Shown one piece after another: positions 50,289 through 58,778 of a stretch of DNA of 64,000 nt. Each line of letters starts with the position of its first letter. The first letter of the stretch is position 1. The DNA lies in assembly GCF_004345605.1 (NCBI RefSeq), contig NZ_SLVY01000005.1:1-64000 (forward strand), in the 5' to 3' direction. Source of the DNA: Rhodococcus sp. SMB37 (GTDB lineage Bacteria > Actinomycetota > Actinomycetes > Mycobacteriales > Mycobacteriaceae). The position numbers and the translations under genes are program-made. The notes below the pieces were generated by a model that had not been told where the DNA came from, ran no database searches, and saw nothing but the letters and a program-made list of their open reading frames with translations.

Positions 50289-51674
50289 CTAGAGCGCTCG
50301 GTCGCGGGTTTCGACGAGAGCCGCGGTGCAGACGAGGCTCACGAGACCGATCACCATGAGCATGACGCCGATCGCGATACCGCCGTACGCGGCAGCGAGC
50401 GGGGCGGCGATCATCGGCGGGATGGCGCCGCCGAGCACACCGGCGAGGTTGTACCCGAGACCCGCGCCGGTGTAGCGGTAGCGGGTGTGGAACATCTCGG
50501 GCAGGAGCGCACCGCATGGGCCGTAGGCGATACCGAAGATCGCGAGGGTGACCATCATGCCGACGACGAACGCGACCGGGGAGCCCGTGTCGAGCAGCGG
50601 GAACAGCGCCAGTGCCCAGACAACGGAGAATGCGCACGACACCATGATCACGCGCCTTCGGCCGAACCGGTCGGAGTAGAGCGCCGACAGCACGATCGCT
50701 GCACCGAAGACCACCGACGATGCGATTCCCACCATGAGGACGAACGGCCGATCGAAACCGAGCGTCGACGTCGCGTAACTCGTGAGGTAGGCGGTGCCCA
50801 TGTAGAAGAACGCGAACATGATCGCGAGAGCACCGGCCGAGAGGAGGATCTCCTTGCTCTGGTGGCGCAGTGCATCCAGGAAGGGCAGGGAGCGCTTCTG
50901 CTCGGGCTCGGCGGCGCGGGCTTCGGTCTCGGCGCGGAACACCGGTGTCTCCTCGATCGCGAGGCGCATGTAGAGACCGATCGCGACGAGAACGATGCTG
51001 AACAGGAACGGGATCCGCCATCCGTAGCTGAGGAACGCCTCGTTGGTGTCGCCGAGCGCGAGCCCGGTGAAGAGGAAAGTTCCGCTCGAGAGCGCGAACG
51101 CGATAGCGGGACCGAGCTGCGGGAACATCGCATAGAGCCCGCGTTTGCCCGGTGGGGCGTACTCGGCGGTCAGCAGTGTGGCGCCTGCCCATTCACCGCC
51201 GACCGCGAATCCCTGAACGAACCGGAGCAGCACGAGGATGATCGGGGCCGCGACGCCGATGGTCTCGGCGCCGGGCAGCAGGCCGATGAGCAGGGTCGCG
51301 ATGCCCATGAGGAGCAGGGTCGAGACGAGCGTCTTCTTGCGGCCGATGCGGTCACCGAAGTGACCGAAAAGCATGGCCCCGACAGGACGGGCGACGAACG
51401 CCACCGCGAAGGTGGCGAACGATGCAACCGTGCCGGCGGTGGCGCCGAGCGCCGGGAAGAACACCGTGGGAAACACGAGCGCTGCGGCAGTGCCGTAGAT
51501 GAAGAAATCGTAGAACTCGATCGTCGTGCCGATACAGCTCGCGATAGCGACACGGCGTATGCCCGGCCCTCCGGCGTTGCCGGGCCGTGCTGTAGCGGCG
51601 GGGCCGGGTTGCCCGGCGCCCACCGCCTGCTCCACTGGGGGCTCGCCTGCCCCGGGTGTCGACACAGTGGTCAC
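50289..51674 (-). CDS. MFS transporter, metabolite:H+ symporter (MHS) family (461 aa)
   Basis: Inner-membrane secondary transporter with about twelve helices. The N-terminal ~40 residues are polar and rich in Pro, Gly and Ala. Then [25 protein letters not shown] opens helix 1, as in ProP/ShiA-type members. The loop 2-3 motif [13 protein letters not shown] and [18 protein letters not shown] are typical of MHS transporters, and the second half repeats the signature as [11 protein letters not shown]. Substrates of the family are small acids, betaines or osmolytes. Given the acyl-CoA synthetase and oxidation genes downstream, an organic acid is a reasonable guess. A hairpin follows the stop, and a perfect CRP-type site lies 108 bases upstream of the start. 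Confidence 0.9.
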   Translation of the reverse strand: MTTVSTPGAGEPPVEQAVGAGQPGPAATARPGNAGGPGIRRVAIASCIGTTIEFYDFFIYGTAAALVFPTVFFPALGATAGTVASFATFAVAFVARPVGAMLFGHFGDRIGRKKTLVSTLLLMGIATLLIGLLPGAETIGVAAPIILVLLRFVQGFAVGGEWAGATLLTAEYAPPGKRGLYAMFPQLGPAIAFALSSGTFLFTGLALGDTNEAFLSYGWRIPFLFSIVLVAIGLYMRLAIEETPVFRAETEARAAEPEQKRSLPFLDALRHQSKEILLSAGALAIMFAFFYMGTAYLTSYATSTLGFDRPFVLMVGIASSVVFGAAIVLSALYSDRFGRRRVIMVSCAFSVVWALALFPLLDTGSPVAFVVGMMVTLAIFGIAYGPCGALLPEMFHTRYRYTGAGLGYNLAGVLGGAIPPMIAAPLAAAYGGIAIGVMLMVIGLVSLVCTAALVETRDRAL

Positions 51675-51760
51675 GTGGATCCTCCGTTGTCCGTCCTGAC
51701 CGCGGTCGGATACGTCACCGCGGGTTGGGAGGAAAACTAGTGATCCGCCTCACCCTCTCA

Positions 51761-51780
51761 CCACCCCCGAAAGGGGGTGG
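51761..51780. terminator. Hairpin between winged-helix gene and MFS gene
   Basis: Perfect 8-bp stem (CCACCCCC / GGGGGTGG) with a GAAA tetraloop, 47 bases past the winged-helix gene stop. It could end that transcript or lie in the 5' leader of the transporter mRNA. The CRP-type site starts two bases away. Confidence 0.5.
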
Positions 51781-51781
51781 C

Positions 51782-51797
51782 TGTGAATCACATCACA
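51782..51797. promoter_or_regulatory. CRP/GlxR-type site (perfect TGTGA-N6-TCACA)
   Basis: TGTGA-ATCACA-TCACA matches all ten informative positions of the actinobacterial CRP/GlxR consensus. It sits about 108 bases upstream of the MFS transporter ATG and 30 bases after the winged-helix gene stop. It suggests cAMP-linked control of the transporter. Confidence 0.65.
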
Positions 51798-51826
51798 TAG
51801 TGTGCCGAACGAACTATATTGCGAGG

Positions 51827-52378
51827 TCAGTTCCCGGATGCGCCTCCGAGCTCCGCGCGCATCTCCCGCCACACCGTCGCGTACGAGTCGATGTTGCCCG
51901 CGGTCGCCCACGCCAACGATCCGCCCTTGATCTTCTCGAGCGCTTCCGCGAACAGGTCCTGGTACCGAGACAGACGCGGAACGAACGCGGACACGTCGTC
52001 GAACAGGTTCTGAGCCTTCCGGTCGATGCCGATCAGCGCATCGAGGAAGCCGTCGGCATCCGGATCCTCCAGCAGCTTCGAGAGGGTTTCGTCGAGCGGG
52101 CCGAACTGCTCGAACAGATCCGCGATGGAGTCCTCGTCGATGGATACCCGTTCCGCATCGAGCTGGTCGCTCAGCTCCGCGAAACCCTTGTCGGTCAGCG
52201 CGACACCGCCGTCGGACGACACGGCCTTGCCCTGCTCGACGAGCGCCGCGAGCGCGGCCTGCCCCGACGACACCGACACACCGAGGTGAGCGGCCAGCAC
52301 CTCCGCCGTGACCTGCTTCTTCAACCGCACCGTCTGCAGCAGTGCCAACTCGTCCACGTTGCCCGCGAAGGCCATCAT
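51827..52378 (-). CDS. Winged-helix DNA-binding protein, function unknown (183 aa)
   Basis: The N-terminal ~75 residues form a winged helix: ELALLQTVRLKKQVTAEVLAAHLGVSVSSGQAALAALVEQGKAV is a helix-turn-helix, followed by the wing SSDGGVALTDKGFAEL. The rest is acidic and helical, with a segment DGFLDALIGIDRKAQNLFDDVSAFVPRL, and it ends in IDSYATVWREMRAELGG. The close resembles a DSYxTVWxELxxxL segment I recall from hypothetical actinobacterial regulators, but I cannot name the family. It stands alone, with a 324-base gap upstream and a hairpin and CRP site downstream. It could regulate the transporter or the eut genes; that is a guess from position only. Confidence 0.8.
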   Translation of the reverse strand: MMAFAGNVDELALLQTVRLKKQVTAEVLAAHLGVSVSSGQAALAALVEQGKAVSSDGGVALTDKGFAELSDQLDAERVSIDEDSIADLFEQFGPLDETLSKLLEDPDADGFLDALIGIDRKAQNLFDDVSAFVPRLSRYQDLFAEALEKIKGGSLAWATAGNIDSYATVWREMRAELGGASGN

Positions 52379-52702
52379 TCACTCCCACCGGCCCGTAGGG
52401 GCCACTCCGCGCGGACCCTACCGTCCCACGCACCATGCCCGGACCCGGCTGGGCCCGCCGCCCAATTCTGCCCGCGCGCGATGTGCAGTGGACGGTCAGA
52501 CCCCATATAGCGGATCGACCCTGGTCGCTGTGCTGGACACGTCCGTGTGGACCGCTGGTCATGTCCGGTGAACGCGTCGTCACCACCGGCATTCCACCTT
52601 CTCGTCGAGCACCAGCGAATCTCATCCGGACCCGGACTGAAACAGGCTCGCGCAAGCCGGGTTTCGTGAACCGGGCCACCGGGCGCGTGCCCGGTTCCGG
52701 GA
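52379..52702. other. Gap between eutC and the winged-helix gene
   Basis: 324 bases without a credible gene. It contains the eut terminator hairpin at its right end and presumably the promoter of the winged-helix gene. Nothing else was seen. Confidence 0.5.
52678..52695 (-). terminator. Hairpin terminator after eutC
   Basis: Perfect 7-bp stem (ACCGGGC / GCCCGGT) with loop GCGT, beginning eight bases after the eutC stop on the minus strand. Confidence 0.6.
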
Positions 52703-53488
52703 TCAGAGTTCGAGAGCTTCGGCCGTGCCGATGGCGGCGGCACGCGAGGTATCCTTCAGGTCCACACCCGAGCGACCGAGCCGGCGAGCACCGGAGACCA
52801 GGCCGGCGACCACTCGGGCCGCCTGGACGTAGCCGAGCCCGTCGGGCGGGTGGACGTTGGAGATGCAGTTGCGGTCGGCGTCGGTCCGAGCCGGCTGCGG
52901 GCGATGGGTCAGGTAGATACCTACACTGTCGGCCACCGACAGGCCCGGCCGCTCCCCGATGAGCATCACGAGGGTCGTCACTCCGAGCGCCGCACCGATG
53001 TGATCGCCGAGCGCGACCCGCGCCTGGGTGGCGACCACCGGCGGCGCAAGCGTGTAGTGCCCCGGCAACTCTGCCACGATCGCGGAGAGCAGCGGCGCAC
53101 CGTGATCCATCAGGGCCCGCGGTGACAGACCGTCGGCGAGGACAAAACCCACGTCCGCCCCAACCCTGGGGACCGCATCGAGATCGGCGGGAGCACGTCC
53201 GAGGTCGGGACGGCGCAGATACTGTCCGCGGTCGGCGGCGAGGCTGCGCACCACCGACGGCTCGCCGAGTCCGACGTCGCCCACCGCGGAGGTGAACGCC
53301 GCGACGTCCAACGGTAGATGCACCGCGTCACGCGCAGCAGCGTGCGCGACCCGGAATTCGAGGACGCGACGGGTCGGCAGAGCGTCCCCGGCCCGGCCCA
53401 GGCCGATCCGGGACTGGGTGGTCGATCGCAACTCGCTCCATGGATCCATCGGATTCGGTTGCGCTGCAGACGAGTCCGCGGCACTCAT
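52703..53488 (-). CDS. eutC: Ethanolamine ammonia-lyase small subunit (261 aa)
   Basis: Forms the adenosylcobalamin-dependent ethanolamine ammonia-lyase with EutB, splitting ethanolamine into acetaldehyde and ammonia. Family features are RTTQSRIGLGRAGDALPT-like text near the start (here SELRSTTQSRIGLGRAGDALPT), HAAARDAVHLPLD, SLAADRGQYLRRPDLGR, VGFVLADGLSPRALMDHGAPLL, VMLIGERPGLSVADSVGIYLTHRP, and DADRNCISNVHPPDGLGYVQAA near the C-terminus. Slightly shorter than the enterobacterial subunit, which has a longer N-terminus. The ATG at 53488 overlaps the eutB stop by four bases, so the subunits are co-translated. A hairpin follows the stop. No EutA reactivase or shell-protein gene is next to it. 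Confidence 0.95.
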   Translation of the reverse strand: MSAADSSAAQPNPMDPWSELRSTTQSRIGLGRAGDALPTRRVLEFRVAHAAARDAVHLPLDVAAFTSAVGDVGLGEPSVVRSLAADRGQYLRRPDLGRAPADLDAVPRVGADVGFVLADGLSPRALMDHGAPLLSAIVAELPGHYTLAPPVVATQARVALGDHIGAALGVTTLVMLIGERPGLSVADSVGIYLTHRPQPARTDADRNCISNVHPPDGLGYVQAARVVAGLVSGARRLGRSGVDLKDTSRAAAIGTAEALEL

Positions 53489-54897
53489 CGCACACCTGCC
53501 AGAGCACGCAGCGGCGAACCGGACAAATCGACGGGCAGCACTCGGCCCCGCTCGTCGGCCATACCGAGGCGTTGCAACCACGCTTCGAACTCGGGGGCCG
53601 GGCGCAGTCCGAGCACCCGCCGCAAGTAGAGCGCGTCATGGAACGACAAGCTCTGATAGCCGAGCATGACGTCGTCCGCCCCGGGTACGGCGATGACGAA
53701 CCCGACCCCGGCAGCACCGAGAAGCGTGAGCAAGGTGTCCATGTCGTCCTGGTCGGCCTCGGCATGATTGGTATAGCACACGTCCACGCCCATCGGCAGA
53801 CCGAGCAGCTTGCCGCAGAAGTGGTCTTCGAGGCCGGCCCGGATGATCTGTTTGCCGTCATAGAGGTACTCGGGGCCGATGAACCCGACAACGGTGTTGA
53901 CCAGCAGCGGTTGCAGGTCACGCGCGACGGCGTACGCGCGGGCCTCGAGGGTTTGCTGGTCGACCGGGCGCCCATCGGTGCCCAGGTGCGCGCCGGAACT
54001 CAGCGCCGACCCCTGCCCGGTCTCGAGGTACATGACGTTGTCGCCGACCGTGCCGCGCGCCAGCGCCTTCCCGGCGACGTTCGCCTCACGCAGCAATCCG
54101 AGGTTTACGCCGAACCCGGAGTTGGCGCCCTCCGTGCCCGCGATGGACTGGAACACCAGGTCCACCGGTGCCCCGCCCTCGATGAGGCCGAGCGTCGTCG
54201 TCACATGCGAAAGCACGCACGACTGCACCGGGATGTCGAACCGCAGCCGGATCTCGTCGAGCAGGTGTAGCAGCTCCGCGGTGGCCTGCGGCGAGTCCGT
54301 GGCGGGATTGATGCCGATCACCGCGTCGCCACACCCCATGAGCAGCCCGTCGAGCGTGGCTGCGGCGATACCCCGCGGATCGTCGGTCGGATGGTTGGGC
54401 TGCAGTCGCGTCGCCAACCTGCCCGGCGCTCCGACCGTGGTACGGAAGGCCGCTGTGACCGTCCTGGCGCGGCCGACGGCGATCAGATCCTGGTTGCGCA
54501 TGATCTTGCTGACCGCCGCCACCATCTCCGGCGTCAGACCCAAGGACACCGCCGCGAGCAGTTCGGCAGCGTCCGCCCGAGTAGCGGTCTCGAGCAACCA
54601 GTCCCGCAGACCGCCGACCGTCAGGTGCGCCACCGCCCGGTAGGCGTGCCGGTCGTGGGAGTCGATGATCAGCCGCGTGACCTCGTCGTCCTCGTACGGC
54701 ACCACCAACTCGTGCAGGAACGTATCGAGCGGCAGGTCGGCCAGCGCCCACTGCGCGGCGGCCCGTTCGGCGTCCGATTCGGCGGCGCACCCGGCGAGTT
54801 CGTCTCCCGAGCGCAGCGGGGTGGCCTTGGCGAGCAGCTCGACGATTCCGTCGAAAGCGTAGGTGGTGCCGGCAAGATGCTGGGTGTAGGTCGTCAT
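53485..54897 (-). CDS. eutB: Ethanolamine ammonia-lyase large subunit (470 aa)
   Basis: Catalytic (beta/alpha)8-barrel subunit that converts ethanolamine to acetaldehyde and ammonia with adenosylcobalamin. Visible family text includes ANVAGKALARGTVGDNVMYLETGQGSALSS, QQTLEARAYAVARDLQPLLVNTVVGFIGPEYLYDGKQIIRAGLEDHFCGKLLGLPMGVDVCYTNHAEADQDDMD, and VIAVPGADDVMLGYQSLSFHDALYLR. Length matches the family. The start is ATG 54897, which overlaps the stop of the permease frame (ATGA); the longer frame above it is not credible. The order permease-eutB-eutC forms a compact uptake-and-cleavage operon. Confidence 0.96.
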   Translation of the reverse strand: MTTYTQHLAGTTYAFDGIVELLAKATPLRSGDELAGCAAESDAERAAAQWALADLPLDTFLHELVVPYEDDEVTRLIIDSHDRHAYRAVAHLTVGGLRDWLLETATRADAAELLAAVSLGLTPEMVAAVSKIMRNQDLIAVGRARTVTAAFRTTVGAPGRLATRLQPNHPTDDPRGIAAATLDGLLMGCGDAVIGINPATDSPQATAELLHLLDEIRLRFDIPVQSCVLSHVTTTLGLIEGGAPVDLVFQSIAGTEGANSGFGVNLGLLREANVAGKALARGTVGDNVMYLETGQGSALSSGAHLGTDGRPVDQQTLEARAYAVARDLQPLLVNTVVGFIGPEYLYDGKQIIRAGLEDHFCGKLLGLPMGVDVCYTNHAEADQDDMDTLLTLLGAAGVGFVIAVPGADDVMLGYQSLSFHDALYLRRVLGLRPAPEFEAWLQRLGMADERGRVLPVDLSGSPLRALAGVR

Positions 54898-56344
54898 TCG
54901 AGTTCCGCCTCCGCCTTCTCCAGGGCCGCGAACTCCTCGTCCGGGGAATTGGCGACCAGCCGATGCCGACTGTAGAGACCGAAGTAGGCCATGAACGCAG
55001 CGAAGGCACCGAGAGTCCACAGGGCAGCGATGGGATCGACCAGGAAAGTTGCGACCACTGCCGCCGCCGCGATCACCAGCGCGAACGACGTCGTGACGAT
55101 ACCGCCGGGCGTGCGGTACGGCCGGGTCATATGGGGTTCGCGCACGCGCAGCACGATGTGGCTGACCATCATCAGCACATAGCTCACGGCCACACCGAAC
55201 ACCGCCATGTTGAGCAGCATGGCACCCTCACCGGTGAGGGACAACGCGAAGCCGATGACGCCGGGCACGATCAGCGCCAGCATCGGGGCCTTGCGCTTGT
55301 TGGTCACCGACAAACTCGTGGGTAAATACCCGGCGCGCGAGAGCGCAAACGTCTGCCGCGAGTATGCATACATAATCGAGAAGAAGCTGGCGACCAGGCC
55401 GGCCAGGCCGATGTAGTTGACGATTTTGGCGCCGGTGGTGTCGCCGAGTGCCTCCACGAGCGGGTTACCGGATGCCGAGAGGGCCTCCGCCCCCAGCGCA
55501 CCAGTCGCGAGGAACAGAACGGTAGCGCCTGTGACCACGAGCAGCAACATGCTGGTGATGATGCCCTTGGGCACGTTCCTTTCCGGCTCACGGGCCTCCT
55601 CTGCTGCCAACGGGACGCCTTCCACAGCGAGGAAGAACCAGATCGCGAACGGCACGGCCGCCCAGATGCCGAACAACCCGAACGGCAGGAACTCCGAGGC
55701 GCCGACGGCCGAGGGGTCCACCGGGATGTCGGTCAGGTGTGCGGAATTGAACAACCCGAACGCGGAGACTGCGAACACGACCAGACCGACCAGGGCGATC
55801 GCGGTGATGACGAACATCGCCTTGAGTGCTTCCCCGGCGCCGGTGAGGTGGATACCGATGAACACCGCGTACACCGCGAGATACACCCACCAACCATCGG
55901 TGATACCGAACAGATTCAGCGATTCGACATACGCCCCGATGAACGTCGCGATCGCCGCTGGGGCGATCGAGTATTCGATGAGAATCGCAGTGCCGGTGGC
56001 GAATCCGCCCCAGGTCCCAAGAGCGCGGCGGGCGAAGGTATAGCCGCCGGCGGCCGGCAGCGCGGACGAGAGTTCTGCCATACCAAGAACCATCGCCAGG
56101 TACATGCCCGCGATGACGACGGCGGCAACGAGCAATCCGCCGAACCCGCCTTCGGCCAGGCCGTTGTTCCAGCCGGCGTAGTCGCCGGAGATCACATAAC
56201 GACGCCGAGACCGGCCAGGAGTACCCACCCGGCGGACCCTTTGCGCAGGGTCCGCTTCTCGAGATACGCGCGCGACTCCTCGTGGAAGTCGGCACCGTCG
56301 TGATGCGCGCCGAGGTGGCCGGCGGCCGGATCTGTCAACGACAT
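54894..56344 (-). pseudogene. Ethanolamine permease (APC family), split by an apparent single-base frameshift
   Basis: An amino-acid/polyamine-type transporter that would import ethanolamine for EutBC. The N-terminus starts at ATG 56344 (MSLTDPAAGHLG) and runs to RKGSAGWVLLAGLGV, then meets a stop at 56192-56194. The rest, from YVISGDYAGWNNGLAEGGFGGLL, continues in another frame to 54894 with all expected helices and family text (GYTFARRALGTWGGFATG, YAYSRQTFALSRAGYLP). The break lies at 56198-56203: adding one base would join GV to YVISGDY exactly as in intact homologues. So either one base is missing in the gene or this is a sequence error. The remaining ~435 codons are open and look conserved, which favours a very recent change or an error. 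Confidence 0.85.
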
Positions 56345-56549
56345 GACTGCCCTTCTTCGAACTACGGACGGAGCCGCTCCAGTCGAGCGTACTGCTGTGG
56401 AGCGGCGTAGGAGGAGCGCAACGGACTCGAGCGTCGGGTGGGGACGCGTCGGACGAACCCGACCCACAAGATGCTGGAGGAACACACGATGCGCAGGAGA
56501 GTTGTGGTGACGCGGGAACTGTGGTGGCGCGGAGACGCCCCGCGGCATA

Positions 56550-56560
56550 CGGAATCACAC
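56550..56560 (-). promoter_or_regulatory. TGTGATTC-type half-site upstream of permease
   Basis: GTGTGATTCCG on the minus strand, nine bases after the DUF779 stop and ~206 bases before the permease start. It shares the left half of the CRP-like motif seen upstream of the aldehyde dehydrogenase and regulator genes, but lacks the right half. Confidence 0.25.
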
Positions 56561-56568
56561 TGTTCGGG

Positions 56569-57096
56569 CTAGGGCTTTCTCGGCGGAATCGGGCAGGCAT
56601 CGGAAGCCTCGGTGACGACCGGCGGTGCGGTAGCGGGTGCGGGACGGATTCCGGCGGCCCAGTTGCGACCCGACAGCGTTGCGACCCTGTCGAGTTCGGC
56701 GAGTTCGGCCGGGGCGAACGCACGACCGCGACTGAGAAACCGCAGGCCCTCCGGGGTTTCGAGGCTGAATCCGGATCCTCGGCCCGGCACGACGTCGAGC
56801 ACCAGCTGGGTGTGCTTCCATGCTTCGAACTGGGAGCCCGAGATCCACACGGGTACTGCATCGTTGCCGGATGGGAGATCGGGCGCGGTCTCGCCCACCT
56901 CGAGCCTCAGGTCGAGTAGCCCGAGCAGCACATCGCGGTCGCCGACGATGAAGTCGCCGTCGGGGTAACACATCGGGGCAGATCCGTCGCAGCAGCCACC
57001 GGACTGGTGCATCATGAGCGGCCCGTACCGGCTCGACAATCGCCGGAGCAGATCGGCGGCGCTCGCGGTCGCGACCACACGAAGTGGAGCGGGCAT
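56569..57096 (-). CDS. DUF779 family protein (175 aa), partner of acetaldehyde dehydrogenase genes
   Basis: A conserved small cytosolic protein usually encoded next to ExaC/AcoD-type aldehyde dehydrogenases, as here; its biochemical role is not established. Visible conserved text: YGPLMMHQSGGCCDGSAPMCYPDGDF (a cysteine-rich, possibly metal-binding loop), VWISGSQFEAWKHTQLVLDVVPGRGSGFSLETPEGLRFLSRGR. It ends with FAPAELAEL and a proline- and alanine-rich tail. The start is ATG 57096 behind GGGAGG; a longer upstream frame passes through the terminator hairpin and is unlikely. It follows the aldehyde dehydrogenase by 89 bases that contain two hairpins, so expression may be separate or attenuated. 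Confidence 0.87.
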   Translation of the reverse strand: MPAPLRVVATASAADLLRRLSSRYGPLMMHQSGGCCDGSAPMCYPDGDFIVGDRDVLLGLLDLRLEVGETAPDLPSGNDAVPVWISGSQFEAWKHTQLVLDVVPGRGSGFSLETPEGLRFLSRGRAFAPAELAELDRVATLSGRNWAAGIRPAPATAPPVVTEASDACPIPPRKP

Positions 57097-57110
57097 GTGA
57101 ACCTCCCTTG

Positions 57111-57130
57111 CCGGCAGACGTGTCTGCCGG
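57111..57130. terminator. Short hairpin upstream of DUF779 gene
   Basis: Stem of nine base pairs (CCGGCAGAC / GTCTGCCGG) with a two-base centre, between the aldehyde dehydrogenase terminator and the DUF779 start. It could be an operator-like palindrome instead of a terminator. Confidence 0.4.
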
Positions 57131-57140
57131 GCGCATGGAA

Positions 57141-57176
57141 CCGGCGCCTGCCACGTCGAGACGTGACAGGCGCCGG
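57141..57176 (-). terminator. Long hairpin after aldehyde dehydrogenase
   Basis: Arms of 17 bases (CCGGCGCCTGCCACGTC and its complement, with one G-T pair) around a two-base loop, starting ten bases past the aldehyde dehydrogenase stop. It is the strongest hairpin in the right half of the window. Confidence 0.75.
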
Positions 57177-57185
57177 GGTCTTCGA

Positions 57186-58709
57186 TCAGAAGAAACCCTG
57201 GGCCTTCGGCGCGTAGGACACCAAGAGGTTCTTCGTCTGCTGGTAGTGATCGAGCATCATGTGGTGGTTTTCGCGACCGATGCCGGACTGCTTGTAACCG
57301 CCGAACGCGGCATGCGCCGGGTACTGGTGGTAGGTGTTCGTCCACACCCGACCCGCCTGGATCTCACGACCGGCCCGGTAGGCGACGCCGCCGTCGCGCG
57401 ACCACACGCCGGCACCGAGACCGTAGAGCGTGTCGTTGGCGATCTTGATCGCGTCGTCGAAATCGTTGAACGACGTGACCGACACGACGGGCCCGAAGAT
57501 CTCCTCCTGGAAGATGCGCATCGAGTTGCTGCCCTGGAAGATGGTCGGCTGCACGTAGTAGCCACCCGACAGATCTCCACCGAGGTCGGCGCGCTCACCA
57601 CCGGTGATGACCTTGGCGCCTTCGCTCTTGCCGATCTCGATGTACGACAGGATCTTCTCGAGCTGGTCGTTGGACGCCTGCGCACCGATCATCGTGTCCG
57701 TATCGAGCGGGTTGCCCTGCTTGACCGCCTTCGTGCGGACCGCCGCGAGCGACAGGAAATCGTCGAAGATGTCCTGCTGGATGAGGGCACGCGACGGGCA
57801 CGTGCACACCTCGCCCTGGTTGAGGGCGAACATCGTGAAGCCCTCGAGCGCCTTGTCCTGGTAATCGTCGTTCGCCGAGAGGACGTCCGAGAAGAAGATG
57901 TTGGGGCTCTTGCCGCCGAGTTCGAGCGTGACGGGGATGAGGTTCTGCGACGCGTACTGCATGATCAGGCGCCCGGTGGTGGTTTCACCGGTGAAGGCGA
58001 TCTTGCGGATGCGAGGGCTCGATGCGAGCGGCTTGCCGGCCTCGACACCGAACCCGTTGACGATGTTCAGCACGCCCGGGGGCAGCAGGTCGCCGATGAT
58101 CGAGACCAGGTGAAGGATCGACGCGGGCGTCTGCTCTGCCGGCTTGAGGACGATCGCGTTACCGGCCGCCAAGGCGGGGGCGAGCTTCCACACGGCCATG
58201 AGGATCGGGAAGTTCCACGGAATGATCTGGCCGACGACACCGAGCGGCTCGTGGAAGTGGTAAGCGACCGTGTCGGAGTTGATCTCCGAGATCGAACCCT
58301 CCTGCGCGCGAATTGCACCCGCGAAATACCGGAAGTGATCGATCGCGAGCGGAATGTCGGCGTTGAGAGTCTCGCGGATCGGCTTGCCGTTGTCCCACGA
58401 CTCGGCGAGCGCGATCGATTCGAGGTTCTCCTCGATGCGGTCGGCGATCTTGTTGAGAATCACGGCACGCTCGGCGGGCGAGGTTTTGCCCCATGCCGGC
58501 GCGGCGGCGTGGGCGGCGTCGAGTGCGAGTTCGATGTCCTCTTCGGTGCCCCGGGCGACCTCGGTGAACGCCTGGCCGGTCACGGGGGTGACATTCTCGA
58601 AGTACTCCCCCTTCACCGGTGCCACCCACTGGCCGCCGATCCAGTTGTCGTAACGGGACTGGAAGGACATGATGGCGTCGGGCGAGCCGGGGCGGGCGTA
58701 CACGGTCAT
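57186..58709 (-). CDS. Acetaldehyde-type NAD-dependent aldehyde dehydrogenase, ExaC/AcoD-like (507 aa)
   Basis: Oxidises acetaldehyde and related aldehydes to acids. Motifs: [24 protein letters not shown] at the N-terminus, [79 protein letters not shown] (catalytic Cys), [13 protein letters not shown] and [32 protein letters not shown]. The [11 protein letters not shown] form and the C-terminal [13 protein letters not shown] are typical of the ExaC/AldA branch. The start is ATG 58709. It follows a GAF regulator (69-base gap) and precedes DUF779, the common arrangement for this enzyme. Its likely substrates here are acetaldehyde from EutBC and aldehydes from mycofactocin-dependent alcohol dehydrogenases. 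Confidence 0.95.
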   Translation of the reverse strand: MTVYARPGSPDAIMSFQSRYDNWIGGQWVAPVKGEYFENVTPVTGQAFTEVARGTEEDIELALDAAHAAAPAWGKTSPAERAVILNKIADRIEENLESIALAESWDNGKPIRETLNADIPLAIDHFRYFAGAIRAQEGSISEINSDTVAYHFHEPLGVVGQIIPWNFPILMAVWKLAPALAAGNAIVLKPAEQTPASILHLVSIIGDLLPPGVLNIVNGFGVEAGKPLASSPRIRKIAFTGETTTGRLIMQYASQNLIPVTLELGGKSPNIFFSDVLSANDDYQDKALEGFTMFALNQGEVCTCPSRALIQQDIFDDFLSLAAVRTKAVKQGNPLDTDTMIGAQASNDQLEKILSYIEIGKSEGAKVITGGERADLGGDLSGGYYVQPTIFQGSNSMRIFQEEIFGPVVSVTSFNDFDDAIKIANDTLYGLGAGVWSRDGGVAYRAGREIQAGRVWTNTYHQYPAHAAFGGYKQSGIGRENHHMMLDHYQQTKNLLVSYAPKAQGFF

Positions 58710-58743
58710 TGTGCATCTCCTGTTGCGTCGAGTTCGAAGCTTG

Positions 58744-58759
58744 TGTGATTCGGAACACT
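58744..58759. promoter_or_regulatory. CRP-like site upstream of acetaldehyde dehydrogenase
   Basis: TGTGA-TTCGGA-ACACT, eight of ten positions of the CRP consensus. The 11-mer TGTGATTCGGA recurs in inverted orientation upstream of the GAF regulator (60108-60118). It lies 35-50 bases before the ATG. It could belong to CRP or to the GAF regulator itself. Confidence 0.4.
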
Positions 58760-58778
58760 ACGAACGCAAAGGTTGCAA

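Noticed and set aside
56345-56861. Long N-terminal extension of the downstream permease frame
   Set aside because: It is out-of-frame translation of the true N-terminus and of the gap, with no family similarity. The real start is ATG 56344 in the other frame.
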